Shown: piece after piece, positions 25,199 to 33,495 of the stretch
Layout: each line of letters begins with the position of its first letter
Numbering within the stretch: the stretch's first letter is position 1
Assembly: GCF_009687865.1 (NCBI RefSeq)
Contig: NZ_BLAE01000026.1
Coordinates: 15,793 to 79,792 of the forward strand
Origin: Acrocarpospora macrocephala
GTDB taxonomy: Bacteria; Actinomycetota; Actinomycetes; Streptosporangiales; Streptosporangiaceae
DNA length: 64,000 bases
Reading direction: 5' to 3'
Notes under the pieces: model-generated
The model's database searches: none
What the model was told of the DNA's origin: nothing
What the model saw: only the letters and a program-made list of their open reading frames with translations
Program-made: the position numbers and the translations under genes

Positions 25199-26519
25199 TC
25201 AGACGTCCTCCGCGGATGCGATGGTGATCGTGCAGCCGGGATTGAGCTTTTCCAGTTGCCGCATCAGATAGGCCTGGCGCTGCTCGGGGGACTCGCGCCT
25301 GGTGTAGAAGTCCGCGCCCAGGTCCTCATACGGCGCGCCGCTCGCGAGCACCTTGTAGGCGATCTTCAACAGGGTGTGGGCGATCGCGATGACGGCGTTC
25401 TTCTTCGCGGCTGGGTGCTTCGAGCCGCCGAAGTGGCGCACCAGGCGCTGGTACCTGGCCTGCAATCGCCCGGGGGACTTGACCGCCGCCCAGGCGGCCT
25501 GCACCAGCATCGGCTTGATGTAGGTGCCAGCGTCACCGGTCCTGCCGTGCTCACGCTTGCCGGCGCTCATTTGGTTACCCGGGCACAGACTCGCCCAGGA
25601 GGCGAGTTTGTCGTGGCTGTCGAAGTATTCCTGGGGAGCCGGACCGATCTCGGCGAGCCAGGCGTGTGCCACCGCGTCCCCGAACCCTGGGATGGACCGC
25701 AACAGGTCCAGCTCCCGCCGGTAGCCGACGACCTTGGCCTGGAACTTCTGCTCGATCCCGGCGACCGCAGCATCAAACAGGGCGATCCGGTCCAGGTGCA
25801 TCCGGCACAGCAGCGCGTGATGGTCGGTGAACCGACCGACCAGGGCCTGGGATAGATCGGCCAGCTTGCCCGCGGTACGCATCCGGCCGATCGCCAGATC
25901 GGCCGGCACGCTCCCGCGCCGCTCCCCGTCGATCAGCGCCTCGATCATCAAGGTGGCCGAGGACGCCGGTCAATTCCGAGACCACCGAACCCAGCTCGAT
26001 TCCCGCCGACTCCAGGGTCTTGGCCAGCCGTTAAACCTCCGAGGTGCGGGCCTGGACCGTCTTGGTCCGATACCTGGTCAGGTCCCGGATCTCCTTCGGT
26101 TCGGCTGAAGGGATGTAGCTGCCGTGCAGCAGCCCGCACTCGAACAACTCCGCCAATCGTATGGCGTCGCGGGCGTCGGTCTTGTGCCCCTTCAGCGCTT
26201 TGGCGTGGGCCGGGTTGATCATCGCGACCTGGGTGAAGTCCCGCTCGGCGAGCGCGTAGCAGACCGGCTCGGTGTGGGCCCCGCCGGCCTCCATCACCAC
26301 GTGGGTGACGCCCGGCTCACGCAGGTCGGCGGCCATCTTCTGGAGCACTCCGTAGAACGTCTTGTACTCCAGCACCTCCGAGGTGCGAGTCCACGCCCGA
26401 TGCCCGGGCGTGCGAATCCCAATTTTGATCATATCCTCGTGCACGTCGATCCCAGCGACGCGCTCATGCAGCGCTCTGCACCTGCTCGGGGACTCCGAGG
26501 AGCCCAGTTCGTCCTCCAC
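25199..26519 (-). pseudogene. IS110-family transposase, broken by one stop and one frameshift
   Basis: The N-terminal part (26519-26031) has the RuvC-like DEDD domain: AGIDVHEDM, THVVMEAGGAHTEPVCYAL and GHKTDARDAIRLAELF. The frame then meets TAA after RTKTVQARTSEV. Sequence continues RLAKTLESAGIEL with SVVSELTGV, shifts frame near 25970, and resumes MIEALIDGERRGSVPADLAI to the transposase_20 domain (LDLLRSIPGFGDAVAHAWLAEIG, YFDSHDKLASWASLCPGN, AKKNAVIAIAHTLLKIAY) and the end at 25199. Family length is about 400 residues, which the sum matches. The element is not expected to move. Element ends were not determined; IS110 elements lack long terminal repeats. Confidence 0.85.
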
Positions 26520-27041
26520 GGGAGCGCCACGAAGTGGCGCATGTACTTCTCTTATGTGCAGGGTGAGAGTCGGTCATCGGAAGATACGGTACGTGTTAAT
26601 AGTGGCTGGCTTCTCCGCTGACCGCATCCCACTGGAATGCGAAGGTTTTCATGGAGGTGTTCGGGGACGACGTCCTGTCTTCTATCATTGTTCTGGAGGA
26701 CGAGGCCGCCGACCTGGTGGAAAAGGCGTAGAGTCAGAACCCCACGGAGAGTTTCGTGGTCATCGAGGTGCTTCCGTATGACGTCGGTTAGAAACGCGTG
26801 GCCCGGAAAGCAGAGTAACTGGTTAGGTACCTCTCGGCGATGCGTTTCCCCAGGTCAGCAGCCCGGGGATGGTTGGCCATAAGCCCCTGAGTGCACCCTC
26901 TGAGTGCACCTCATGCAGCCTTTCGGTCAGATTCCTCGACTTGGCGGAGCACTTCAGCCATACGATCTCGTTGAATAGTCGCAGGTCAGCGCCCTGGGAG
27001 AGCCGGTCTCGAACCCCTGTCCATATCTAACCAGTTACATT
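26520..27041. other. Intergenic stretch with a possible gene remnant
   Basis: No complete gene is visible. ATG 26651 opens MEVFGDDVLSSIIVLEDEAADLVEKA, stops at TAG 26729-26731, and in the same frame continues SQNPTESFVVIEVLPYDVG to TAG 26791; CAG to TAG would explain the stop, so this may be a dead 46-residue gene. A single GTTACATTT lies at 27034-27042, the same 9-mer as the boxes at 14200-14268. The left part may belong to the IS110 end. Confidence 0.35.
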
Positions 27042-27425
27042 TCAGAATGAGGCCATTTGTTCTAGGGCCTTTGTTCTGGTGCGGTGGCGGAGGACCAGCC
27101 AGGCGAGGATGAGAACGCGTTTGAGAAGGGCTACTCCGTTGAGTGTGGCTCTTCCGCAGTGACTGGTTCGATCAGGCTGTGAGGGTATGTTCGTCCTGGT
27201 GACGGCGGTGGCGAAAGCGCTGGTTCTCTCGGTCGCCATCTCCTGCGCGATCAGCGACCGCGACAACCGATCCTCCTCGGCCTCCAGCCGCGCCCGCATC
27301 TCGGCGAGTTGCTCACCATGCTCCTCGATCCGCTGCCGGGACTCAGCCTGCCGCCGCGTCGGCTCCCCAGCAACAACCCCATCGCCATGAACGCCTCTGC
27401 GCCCTATGCCCATCCAGCTGAGCAC
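27042..27425 (-). pseudogene. Chimeric remnant ending in a copy of the PotC-like permease C-terminus
   Basis: The frame ends VLILAWLVLRHRTRTKALEQMASF, almost the same as ALILAWLVLRRRTGTKALEQMASF at the end of the permease gene at 28752. The DNA match spans about 65 bp (27048-27112 against 28758-28822, roughly 85 percent by eye) and then stops. Upstream the frame encodes a coiled-coil-like piece (RQRIEEHGEQLAEMRARLEAEEDRL) of unknown source. The whole looks like a junction between an old permease copy and another fragment; it is unlikely to be a working gene. Confidence 0.55.
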
Positions 27426-27468
27426 GAATACTCATGCGCCGTTCTGGCGGCCTTCATACGCTTCGATT

Positions 27469-28542
27469 ATGTTTCTGAAGCTGGCCGCCACCGGCCTGTG
27501 GCTCGGGTGGGCAGCCGCCGTCGCAGCCGCCGCTGGCCTCTGGCTCTGGTGGACGGCCCCCTGGGACGACGGCAACGACCGCTGGAAACTGGTGGCCGCC
27601 CAGTCGTCGGTCACCTACGGACAGGTCATCGCCACCGGCGAGCACGACGCCTGGGCCTTCGGCTGGGACATCCTCGGCATCGGCGCCTGGCTCCCGATGG
27701 CCGACGGCCCACACCGCCCCACAGCCTTCCACCGGGACGGCGACCGCTGGACGAAAAGCGACTTCCCGGTAAAACGCGGCAACATCGGCTCGGTCGCCGC
27801 GTCCGCCCCCTCCAACGTGTGGGCCCTGGCCGGCGACGAAGGCAACACCTCCGTCCTGCGCTGGGACGGACGCGCCTGGACGATCGTCCAGATGCTGCCC
27901 GTTACGGCCGGGAGCCTCGCCGTCACCGCTGACAACGACGTGTGGGTCTTCGGCGACCACAAGGCCTGGCACTACAACGGCGCCACCTGGTCGGAACAGG
28001 GCGTCTCCTTCCGCGCCTTCCGAGTCAGCGCCCGCTCCGCCTCCGACATCTGGGCCCTCGACGGCGACGCGCCCTGGGTTCACCACTTCGACGGCAAGGT
28101 CTGGGCCCGAGTCAACCTGACCCCGGCCCTACCCAAGGCCCCGCCCCCCTTCGAAGATTTCCCGCCCGACCCGCCCGGCCCTCGGCTGACCGCCATCACC
28201 GCCGACCCGTCCGGCATCTGGATCACCGGGGAGATCGGGGCGTCGTCGTTCCTGCTCTCCCAGACCGGTTCCGCCTGGCGCGGCGAGGACACCTCCGCGA
28301 CGGCCGGACGCATGATCCGTGGCCTCCCGCCCGTCCCCGACGGCGGGGGCGGCCACTGGTTTCTCGGCTCCACCGACATCAACGGTTACGACTCCGCCCT
28401 CACCCACCGCGACCCCTCCGGTCACTGGACCAGGGTTCCGTCTGGCGGCGAGCTGACCTCGCTGTCGGCCGTCCCCGGCGGCCCGCTCCTGGCCACCGGA
28501 GTGATCGGCAAAGCTTCAGGCGTCTTCCGCAACCTTCCCTGA
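27469..28542 (+). CDS. Membrane-anchored beta-propeller-like protein, unknown function
   Basis: A 357-residue protein with an N-terminal membrane anchor (FLKLAATGLWLGWAAAVAAAAGLWLWW) and an external part built of repeats of about 40-45 residues. Recurrent patterns are SVAASAPSNVWALAGDE, SLAVTADNDVWVFGD, RVSARSASDIWALDGD and AITADPSGIWITGE, each a W-A/V/I strand after an A-x-S/D turn, as in propeller repeats of the type seen in actinobacterial secreted proteins. ATG 27469 is preferred to 27406, since the membrane segment begins there; the ribosome site is poor. It sits between remnants on both sides, so its neighbours say little. No catalytic residues are evident; a binding or sensor role is possible. 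Confidence 0.6.
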   Translation: MFLKLAATGLWLGWAAAVAAAAGLWLWWTAPWDDGNDRWKLVAAQSSVTYGQVIATGEHDAWAFGWDILGIGAWLPMADGPHRPTAFHRDGDRWTKSDFPVKRGNIGSVAASAPSNVWALAGDEGNTSVLRWDGRAWTIVQMLPVTAGSLAVTADNDVWVFGDHKAWHYNGATWSEQGVSFRAFRVSARSASDIWALDGDAPWVHHFDGKVWARVNLTPALPKAPPPFEDFPPDPPGPRLTAITADPSGIWITGEIGASSFLLSQTGSAWRGEDTSATAGRMIRGLPPVPDGGGGHWFLGSTDINGYDSALTHRDPSGHWTRVPSGGELTSLSAVPGGPLLATGVIGKASGVFRNLP

Positions 28543-28658
28543 AGAGGACCCTGCAGCACCTCGGCCTCCGGTTCCAGCCACGTCCGCACCCGCGCGAGCT
28601 CGATCAGCGCCCACTGCGCGTCGGTCGGGTCGGAGGGGTAGCGGCGCTCGCGTGGCAC
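28543..28658 (-). pseudogene. IS5-family transposase N-terminal stub
   Basis: Minus-strand ATG 28658 starts MPRERRYPSDPTDAQWALIE, the standard opening of IS5-group transposases (DUF4096-type N-terminus), and is followed by a degraded RVRTWLEPEAEVLQG. The rest of the transposase is missing; the frame runs on into the antisense of the propeller gene. A deletion remnant between the propeller gene and the importer genes. Confidence 0.7.
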
Positions 28659-28751
28659 CCGACCATGCTGGCGATCTTCACGCCGTACGCCGGAACAACA
28701 CGCTGACCGTTATCAACCGGTATTGCCACTTCTCAACACGCTCTGATGGCG

Positions 28752-29579
28752 TTAGAAGGAGGCCATTTGCTCCAGGGCTTTGGTGCCTGTGCGGCGGCGG
28801 AGGACGAGCCAGGCCAGGATGAGGGCTAGGGCTGAGGCGGCCAGGAGGAGGGTGGCCAGGGCGTTCAATGCGGGGGTGGGGGCGTTTCTGACTGCGGTGT
28901 AGAGCTTGATGGGGACGGTGGCGGTGGAGGCGTCGGGGGAGAGGAAGGCGGAGATGACGAAGTCGTCCATGGAGGAGGCGAAGACGATCATGGCGCCGGC
29001 GAAGATGGCGGGGGAGAGGAGGGGGAGGAGGATCAGGCGGAGGGCTTGGAGGCGGTTGCAGCCTAGGTCGCGGGCGGCGTCTTCGTAGTCGGAGCCGATG
29101 GAGGCCAGGCGGGAGCGGACGATCACGACGACGTACGAGACCGAGAAGGTGACGTGGCCGAGGACCTGGGCGGGGAGGCCGAGGGGGACGAACAGGTAGA
29201 GGTTGGTGAAGACCAGGTAGAGGGCGCTGCCCATGACGATCTCGGGGGTGGCCAGGGGGAGGAGCATGAGGCCGTTGGCGGCGCGGCTGGTGCGGCCCTT
29301 CCAGCGGGACAGGCCGAGTGCCATCGCCACGCCCAGTGGGGTCGCGATCAGTGTGGTGAGGACGGCCAGGATCAGGGTGTTGGTCAGGGCCAGGCGGAGG
29401 GAGGGGTCCTCGGCCACCGAGCCGCTCCCGCCGACGTACCACTGGGTGGAGAAGCCCTGCCAGGCGCTGCGAGACTTGCCGTCGTTGAAGGAGAACTGGA
29501 TCGCGACCAGCACCGGCACCAGCGACCACACCACATATGCCCAGGTCAGCGTGGCCAGGAAGATAGGACGCCGTCTCAT
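28752..29579 (-). CDS. ABC importer permease, PotC type
   Basis: A 275-residue permease with six membrane spans. The EAA loop that docks the ATPase is DYEDAARDLGCNRLQALRLILLPLLSP near residues 164-188, and SMDDFVISAFLSPDASTATVPIKLY is the characteristic C-terminal stretch of the spermidine/putrescine class. It starts at ATG 29579, overlapping the stop of a 23-codon mini-ORF as ATGA. Together with the PotB-like and PotD-like genes upstream it forms an importer for a small cationic or amine-like solute; the true substrate is unknown. No ATPase gene follows; transposon remnants lie downstream instead. Confidence 0.88.
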   Translation of the reverse strand: MRRRPIFLATLTWAYVVWSLVPVLVAIQFSFNDGKSRSAWQGFSTQWYVGGSGSVAEDPSLRLALTNTLILAVLTTLIATPLGVAMALGLSRWKGRTSRAANGLMLLPLATPEIVMGSALYLVFTNLYLFVPLGLPAQVLGHVTFSVSYVVVIVRSRLASIGSDYEDAARDLGCNRLQALRLILLPLLSPAIFAGAMIVFASSMDDFVISAFLSPDASTATVPIKLYTAVRNAPTPALNALATLLLAASALALILAWLVLRRRTGTKALEQMASF

Positions 29580-29647
29580 GCGCCGGCCTCCTCGGCCCGC
29601 CGCGAGGCCACCAGGTAGTACGCCAGGAAGATAGAACGGCGTTTCAT
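29576..29647 (-). CDS. 23-codon mini-ORF made by a 68-bp tandem duplication at the potB/potC junction
   Basis: It reads MKRRSIFLAYYLVASRRAEEAGA. The first nine residues copy the start of the PotC-like gene (MRRRPIFLA) and the rest copies the end of the PotB-like protein (AYYLVASRRAEEATA). It begins in an ATGA overlap with the upstream stop and ends in an ATGA overlap with the next start, so ribosome coupling through the junction is preserved. ATG-to-ATG distance is 68 bp. Probably not functional as a protein. Confidence 0.6.
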   Translation of the reverse strand: MKRRSIFLAYYLVASRRAEEAGA

Positions 29648-30537
29648 GCGGTCGCCTCCTCGGCGCGGCGGGAAGCCACCAGGTAGTACGCCATCAGGAC
29701 CATCAGCAGCGCCGACATGAGCAGCACCAGCGACGCGCCGATTTCCTTGCGGTTGCCGCCGAGCAGATAGAGCTCGATCTGGTTGGCCACCATCGTCGTC
29801 TTGGGGGAGCCGGATACCAACGTGTTCGTGTAGTAGTCGCCGAACATGGGAAGCGCGGTGATCGCCCCTGCCGTCATCAGCCCGGACCGGGACAAGGGCA
29901 GCGTGACATGCCAGAACGCCCGGCGGCCCGAACAACCCAGATCCCGGGCGGCCTCCAGCAGCCGTTCATCGATCCGGTCCAGCGACGAGAACAACGGCAC
30001 GATAAAAAACGGGATATATCCGTAAACGAGGGCGAGGACCACGGTCACCGGTCTGCCCGACAGCCACTGCACCGGCTCCTCCACCAGGCGGGTGAGCAGC
30101 AGCAGGTCGTTGACATAGCCGTCGTCCTGCAGCAGGTTCAGCCAGGCCAGCATCCGGGTGATGTAGTTGACCCACCACGGCGCCAGGATCAACGCCAGCA
30201 GCAGCCCGCGCCGCCGCCCGGCATGCCTGGCCAGGTAGTACGCCACCGGATACCCCACCAGCACGCAGATCGCCAGCGCCAGCAGCACGTAGAGCAGCGT
30301 GCGCAGGAACACCGGCCGCAGATCCCCGGAGATCGACCGTGACAGGATCTCGCCGAACGCCGTGAAGTCCCAGTAGCGCGGATCCCACTCCGGCACCGGC
30401 GAGTTGAACACCGGATCGGTGTACCCGAAGGCCACGGCGGCGACCGCGTAGAACGGGACCGCGAACAGGGCGAGGATCCACAGCGTGCCGGGGGCGGCCA
30501 GCGCCGCCCACAGCCCGGTGCGGCCCCGACGCGTCAC
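29644..30537 (-). CDS. ABC importer permease, PotB type
   Basis: A 297-residue permease with six spans. It starts GTG 30537, overlapping the PotD-like stop as GTGA, and reads RRGRTGLWAALAAPGTLWIL. The middle has ILAPWWVNYITRMLAWLNLLQDDG, and the EAA loop is ERLLEAARDLGCSGRRAFWHVTLPLSRSG; PMFGDYYTNTLVSGSPKTTMVANQI is the signature near the C-terminus of the PotB branch. It is translated in one unit with the binding protein and the second permease. It should form the heterodimeric membrane channel with the PotC-like protein. Confidence 0.88.
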   Translation of the reverse strand: MTRRGRTGLWAALAAPGTLWILALFAVPFYAVAAVAFGYTDPVFNSPVPEWDPRYWDFTAFGEILSRSISGDLRPVFLRTLLYVLLALAICVLVGYPVAYYLARHAGRRRGLLLALILAPWWVNYITRMLAWLNLLQDDGYVNDLLLLTRLVEEPVQWLSGRPVTVVLALVYGYIPFFIVPLFSSLDRIDERLLEAARDLGCSGRRAFWHVTLPLSRSGLMTAGAITALPMFGDYYTNTLVSGSPKTTMVANQIELYLLGGNRKEIGASLVLLMSALLMVLMAYYLVASRRAEEATA

Positions 30538-31730
30538 TGACCAGCCTTGAACTTGGCCCACGAGTCGTTCCAGAGCGCCTCCGCGGCCGGGGTGATCTGG
30601 AAGATCTGCTGGCTGCGCGCGTACACGTCCGGGGTGACGATCGCGCTCTTCAGCTGCTCGGTGACGAACTCGTCGGTGACCATCTTCTCGGGGGTGATCG
30701 CGGTCAGCGCGGGCTGGTAGCCGGTGTAGGAGAAATTCTCCTGGCCGACGCCGTTGTCCAGGAGGTGGTTGAGGAGCATGTGGGCGAGGACCGGCTTGGT
30801 GGCCGTGCGGGGGATGGCCATGGAGTCGGTGCCGACCACGCCGGTGGTGTCGCTGGGGTACCAGTAGCCGAGGACGTCGGCCTTGACCCCCTTCGGCAGG
30901 TACGACTGCGCGTTGATCATGTCGCCGGACCAGCAGTGGTGCACGGTGGCCTGGCCCTCGGGGACGTACTGGTAGGCGGTGATGCCCAGCTTGATGTTCA
31001 TCAGGTCGACCAGCTCGGTCAGCCAGGTCCCGGCTTGGGCGATCTTGGCGGGATCCTCGGTGTTGATCTCGATGGACCCGTTCTTCAGCATGGCCAGCGC
31101 CAGCGCCTCCCGCGGGTCGTCGATCAGGTACGCCTTGCCCTTGTACGCCGGATTCCACAGCAGGTCATACCCGGTCACGTCCGTGACCTTGTCGGCCCGA
31201 TACCCGATCCCGGTCGTGTACGCGTTGTACGGCACCGAATACCGCGCGCCCTCGTCATAGAACGGACTCTGCAACTGCGGCCAGGTGTTGCCCAGATTCC
31301 CGAGATACGTCTTGTTCAACGGCAGCAGCAGCTTGCCCACCGCCGACTTGCCGATCACGTCGGGCGTGGGGAACCACACGTCGAAGGAGGCTCCGGCCGT
31401 ACGCAGCTTGGCGATCGCCTCCTCCTGCGTGGTGAAGGTGGTGATCTCCACCTCGACCCCGTGCTCCTTGCCGAACTTTTTCACCACATCAGGGGAGATG
31501 TACTCGGCGTAGTTGAGCAACTTCAGCGTGCCACCCGTCTCCGGTGACAGGCCGTTGGCGATCATCGGCACGTCGTCGTGCAGGGGGAGCGCGGCCGGGG
31601 AGTCGGTCCGGCTGAGTGGCACCGCGGAGGCGGCGGAGGGTCTTCTCGGCCGCTCGGATCCGCACGCGGCGGTCACGCTCGCGAGGGCGCTGACCAGCAG
31701 GAACTTGCGTCTATCTATCGAGGGGGGCAT
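30534..31730 (-). CDS. Extracellular solute-binding lipoprotein of the spermidine/putrescine type (PotD-like)
   Basis: A 398-residue binding protein. The N-terminus DRRKFLLVSALASVTAAC combines a twin-arginine start with a lipobox cysteine near residue 23, so it is a lipoprotein possibly exported by Tat. The mature chain has GGTLKLLNYAEYISPDVVKKF, TFTTQEEAIAKLRTAGASFDVWFPT and YGTGIGYRAD-like NAYTTGIGYRADKV, the PotD family pattern. ATG 31730 follows GAAGAGAGA. The promoter region shared with the divergent oxidoreductase contains site C, so solute uptake and metabolism are probably co-induced. Cation-type solutes (polyamines, betaines, opine-like compounds) are family-based guesses. Confidence 0.88.
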   Translation of the reverse strand: MPPSIDRRKFLLVSALASVTAACGSERPRRPSAASAVPLSRTDSPAALPLHDDVPMIANGLSPETGGTLKLLNYAEYISPDVVKKFGKEHGVEVEITTFTTQEEAIAKLRTAGASFDVWFPTPDVIGKSAVGKLLLPLNKTYLGNLGNTWPQLQSPFYDEGARYSVPYNAYTTGIGYRADKVTDVTGYDLLWNPAYKGKAYLIDDPREALALAMLKNGSIEINTEDPAKIAQAGTWLTELVDLMNIKLGITAYQYVPEGQATVHHCWSGDMINAQSYLPKGVKADVLGYWYPSDTTGVVGTDSMAIPRTATKPVLAHMLLNHLLDNGVGQENFSYTGYQPALTAITPEKMVTDEFVTEQLKSAIVTPDVYARSQQIFQITPAAEALWNDSWAKFKAGQ

Positions 31731-31768
31731 GGCGGTCTCTCTTCTGGAACCCAAATCACCTCTTGCCA

Positions 31769-31792
31769 GACTGACTGGTTGCCCAGTTAGTC
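31769..31792. promoter_or_regulatory. Operator-like dyad in the divergent importer/oxidoreductase promoter (site C)
   Basis: GACT-N-ACTGG, four bases, CCAGT-N-AGTC: two 9-position half-sites in perfect dyad around a variable centre. It lies 38 bp from the PotD-like start and 80 bp from the oxidoreductase start, suited to repress both. The TGACTGG half is shared with sites A and B near the TetR at 1005, though the half-site spacing is shorter here, so a paralogous TetR may bind instead. Confidence 0.65.
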
Positions 31793-31872
31793 TGTCGCTG
31801 AGGACCAAAGGCCACAAGGCTTGCGGACACAAGTTTTCCGGGTCGTAACGCCGCGCAGAAGGGGTTCTCGCA

Positions 31873-33495
31873 GTGGACCTGAAGCCGACCGACCTCAAGC
31901 AGACATACGACGCCATCATCGTGGGCGGCGGGCACAACGGGCTCGTCGTCGCCGCGTACCTCGCCCGCGCGGGCCTCAAGCCCCTCGTCCTCGAGGCTCG
32001 CCCCGTCACCGGCGGCGCCGCCACCACCGAGACCCCCTGGGGCCCCGACTTCAAGGTGACCGCGCTCTCGTACGTGATGAGCCTGATGCCCCCCACGATC
32101 CTCAACGACCTGCGCCTGCCCGAACACGGCTACCAGGTCATCCCGATGGGCCCGAGTTTCGTCCCGTTCCCCGACGGCAGATCCCTGCTCACCGAAACCG
32201 GCGACCCCGCCCACGAGCACGCCCAGCTGGCCGCCTTCAGCCCGAAGGACGCCGAGAACATGCCGAAATACGAGGCCTGGCTGCGCGGTATCGGCGACGT
32301 GCTCTCCCCGCTGCTGATGAAGACCCCGCCCAATGTCGGCTCCACCCGCCCGCGCGACCTGCTGGAGCAGCTCCGCCTGGCCTGGGGCATGCGCGGCCTG
32401 TCGACCCGGGGCGCCGCCGACGCGGTCCGCCTGTTCACCATGTCGGTCTCCGACCTGCTCGACGAGTGGTTCGAGTCGCCCGAGGTGAAGGGCATGATGG
32501 CCATCAACGGCGTGATCGGCACCTGGGCCGGACCGGCGGAACCCGGCACCGCCTACGTGATGATGCACCACACGATCGGCGACGTCGGCGACGGCAAGAT
32601 GGGCAGCTGGGGTTACCCGGTCGGCGGCATGGGCGCGGTCAGCGCCGCGATCCGCAGCTCGGCGGAGGCTTTCGGGGCGACCGTGCTCACCGACGCGCCG
32701 GTGGCCCGCATCCTGGTGTCCGGCGGACGCGTCACCGGCGTCGCCCTCCGCGACGGCCGCGAATTCCAGGCCGGTACGGTCGTCGCCGCCACCCACCCGA
32801 GAATCACCTTCCTGGACCAGCTGGACCGAACCCACCTCCCGGACGATTTCGTCGCCGACATCGAACGATGGCGCTCCCGCAGCGGCGTCGTCAAGATCAA
32901 CGTCGCCCTCTCCGAACTCCCGAAATTTACGGCGAATCCGGACCTGACCGAGGAGCAGCTCAGCGGTTCCGTCGAGCTCTGCCACTCCATCGAGTACATC
33001 GAGCAGGCCTTCCAGGACGCCCGCGCGGGACGCGCCGCGACCGCCCCCTTCGCCGACAGCGTGATCCCCTCCACCCTCGACCGCACCCTCTGCCCCGAAG
33101 GCACCCACATCATGTCGATGTTCACCCAGTGGGTCCCGCACACCTGGGCCGGCGAACCGCACACCGAGGAGCTCGACGCCTACGCCGACCGCGTCATCGA
33201 GGGCTACGACCAGCTCGCCCCCGGCTTCAAGGCCTCCGTGCTGCACCGCCAGGTGATCGGCCCGCACCAGATGGCCGAGGAGTACGGCCTGGTCGGCGGC
33301 AACATCTTCCACGGCGAACTCTCCCCCGACCAGCTCTTCCACCTGCGGCCCGCCCCTGGCTTCGCCGACTACACGACCCCGGTGAAGGGCCTCTACCAGT
33401 GCTCGTCGGCCACCCACGGCGGCGGCGGCGTGACCGGCATCGCCGGATATCTGTGCGGCAAGCGGATTCTCAACGACAGGAAGTGGTGGCGATGA
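31873..33495 (+). CDS. CrtI/phytoene-dehydrogenase-like FAD oxidoreductase
   Basis: A 540-residue flavoprotein. The dinucleotide motif is DAIIVGGGHNGLVVAAYLARAG, followed by LVLEARPVTGGAATTE, the family pattern for FAD. GYPVGGMGAVSAAIRSSAEAFGA and later GLYQCSSATHGGGGVTGIAGYLCG belong to the amine-oxidase/phytoene-desaturase fold. Family members outside carotenoid pathways oxidise or isomerise diverse substrates, often without known chemistry. GTG 31873 follows AGAAGGGG. The stop overlaps the Rieske gene start as ATGA, so the two are made together. With an importer and a Rieske enzyme beside it, a role in oxidising an imported amine-like compound is likely. Confidence 0.82.
   Translation: MDLKPTDLKQTYDAIIVGGGHNGLVVAAYLARAGLKPLVLEARPVTGGAATTETPWGPDFKVTALSYVMSLMPPTILNDLRLPEHGYQVIPMGPSFVPFPDGRSLLTETGDPAHEHAQLAAFSPKDAENMPKYEAWLRGIGDVLSPLLMKTPPNVGSTRPRDLLEQLRLAWGMRGLSTRGAADAVRLFTMSVSDLLDEWFESPEVKGMMAINGVIGTWAGPAEPGTAYVMMHHTIGDVGDGKMGSWGYPVGGMGAVSAAIRSSAEAFGATVLTDAPVARILVSGGRVTGVALRDGREFQAGTVVAATHPRITFLDQLDRTHLPDDFVADIERWRSRSGVVKINVALSELPKFTANPDLTEEQLSGSVELCHSIEYIEQAFQDARAGRAATAPFADSVIPSTLDRTLCPEGTHIMSMFTQWVPHTWAGEPHTEELDAYADRVIEGYDQLAPGFKASVLHRQVIGPHQMAEEYGLVGGNIFHGELSPDQLFHLRPAPGFADYTTPVKGLYQCSSATHGGGGVTGIAGYLCGKRILNDRKWWR

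Noticed and set aside
26124-26621. Plus-strand 165-codon frame over the IS110 transposase
   Set aside because: It is antisense to the DEDD domain and has no motif.
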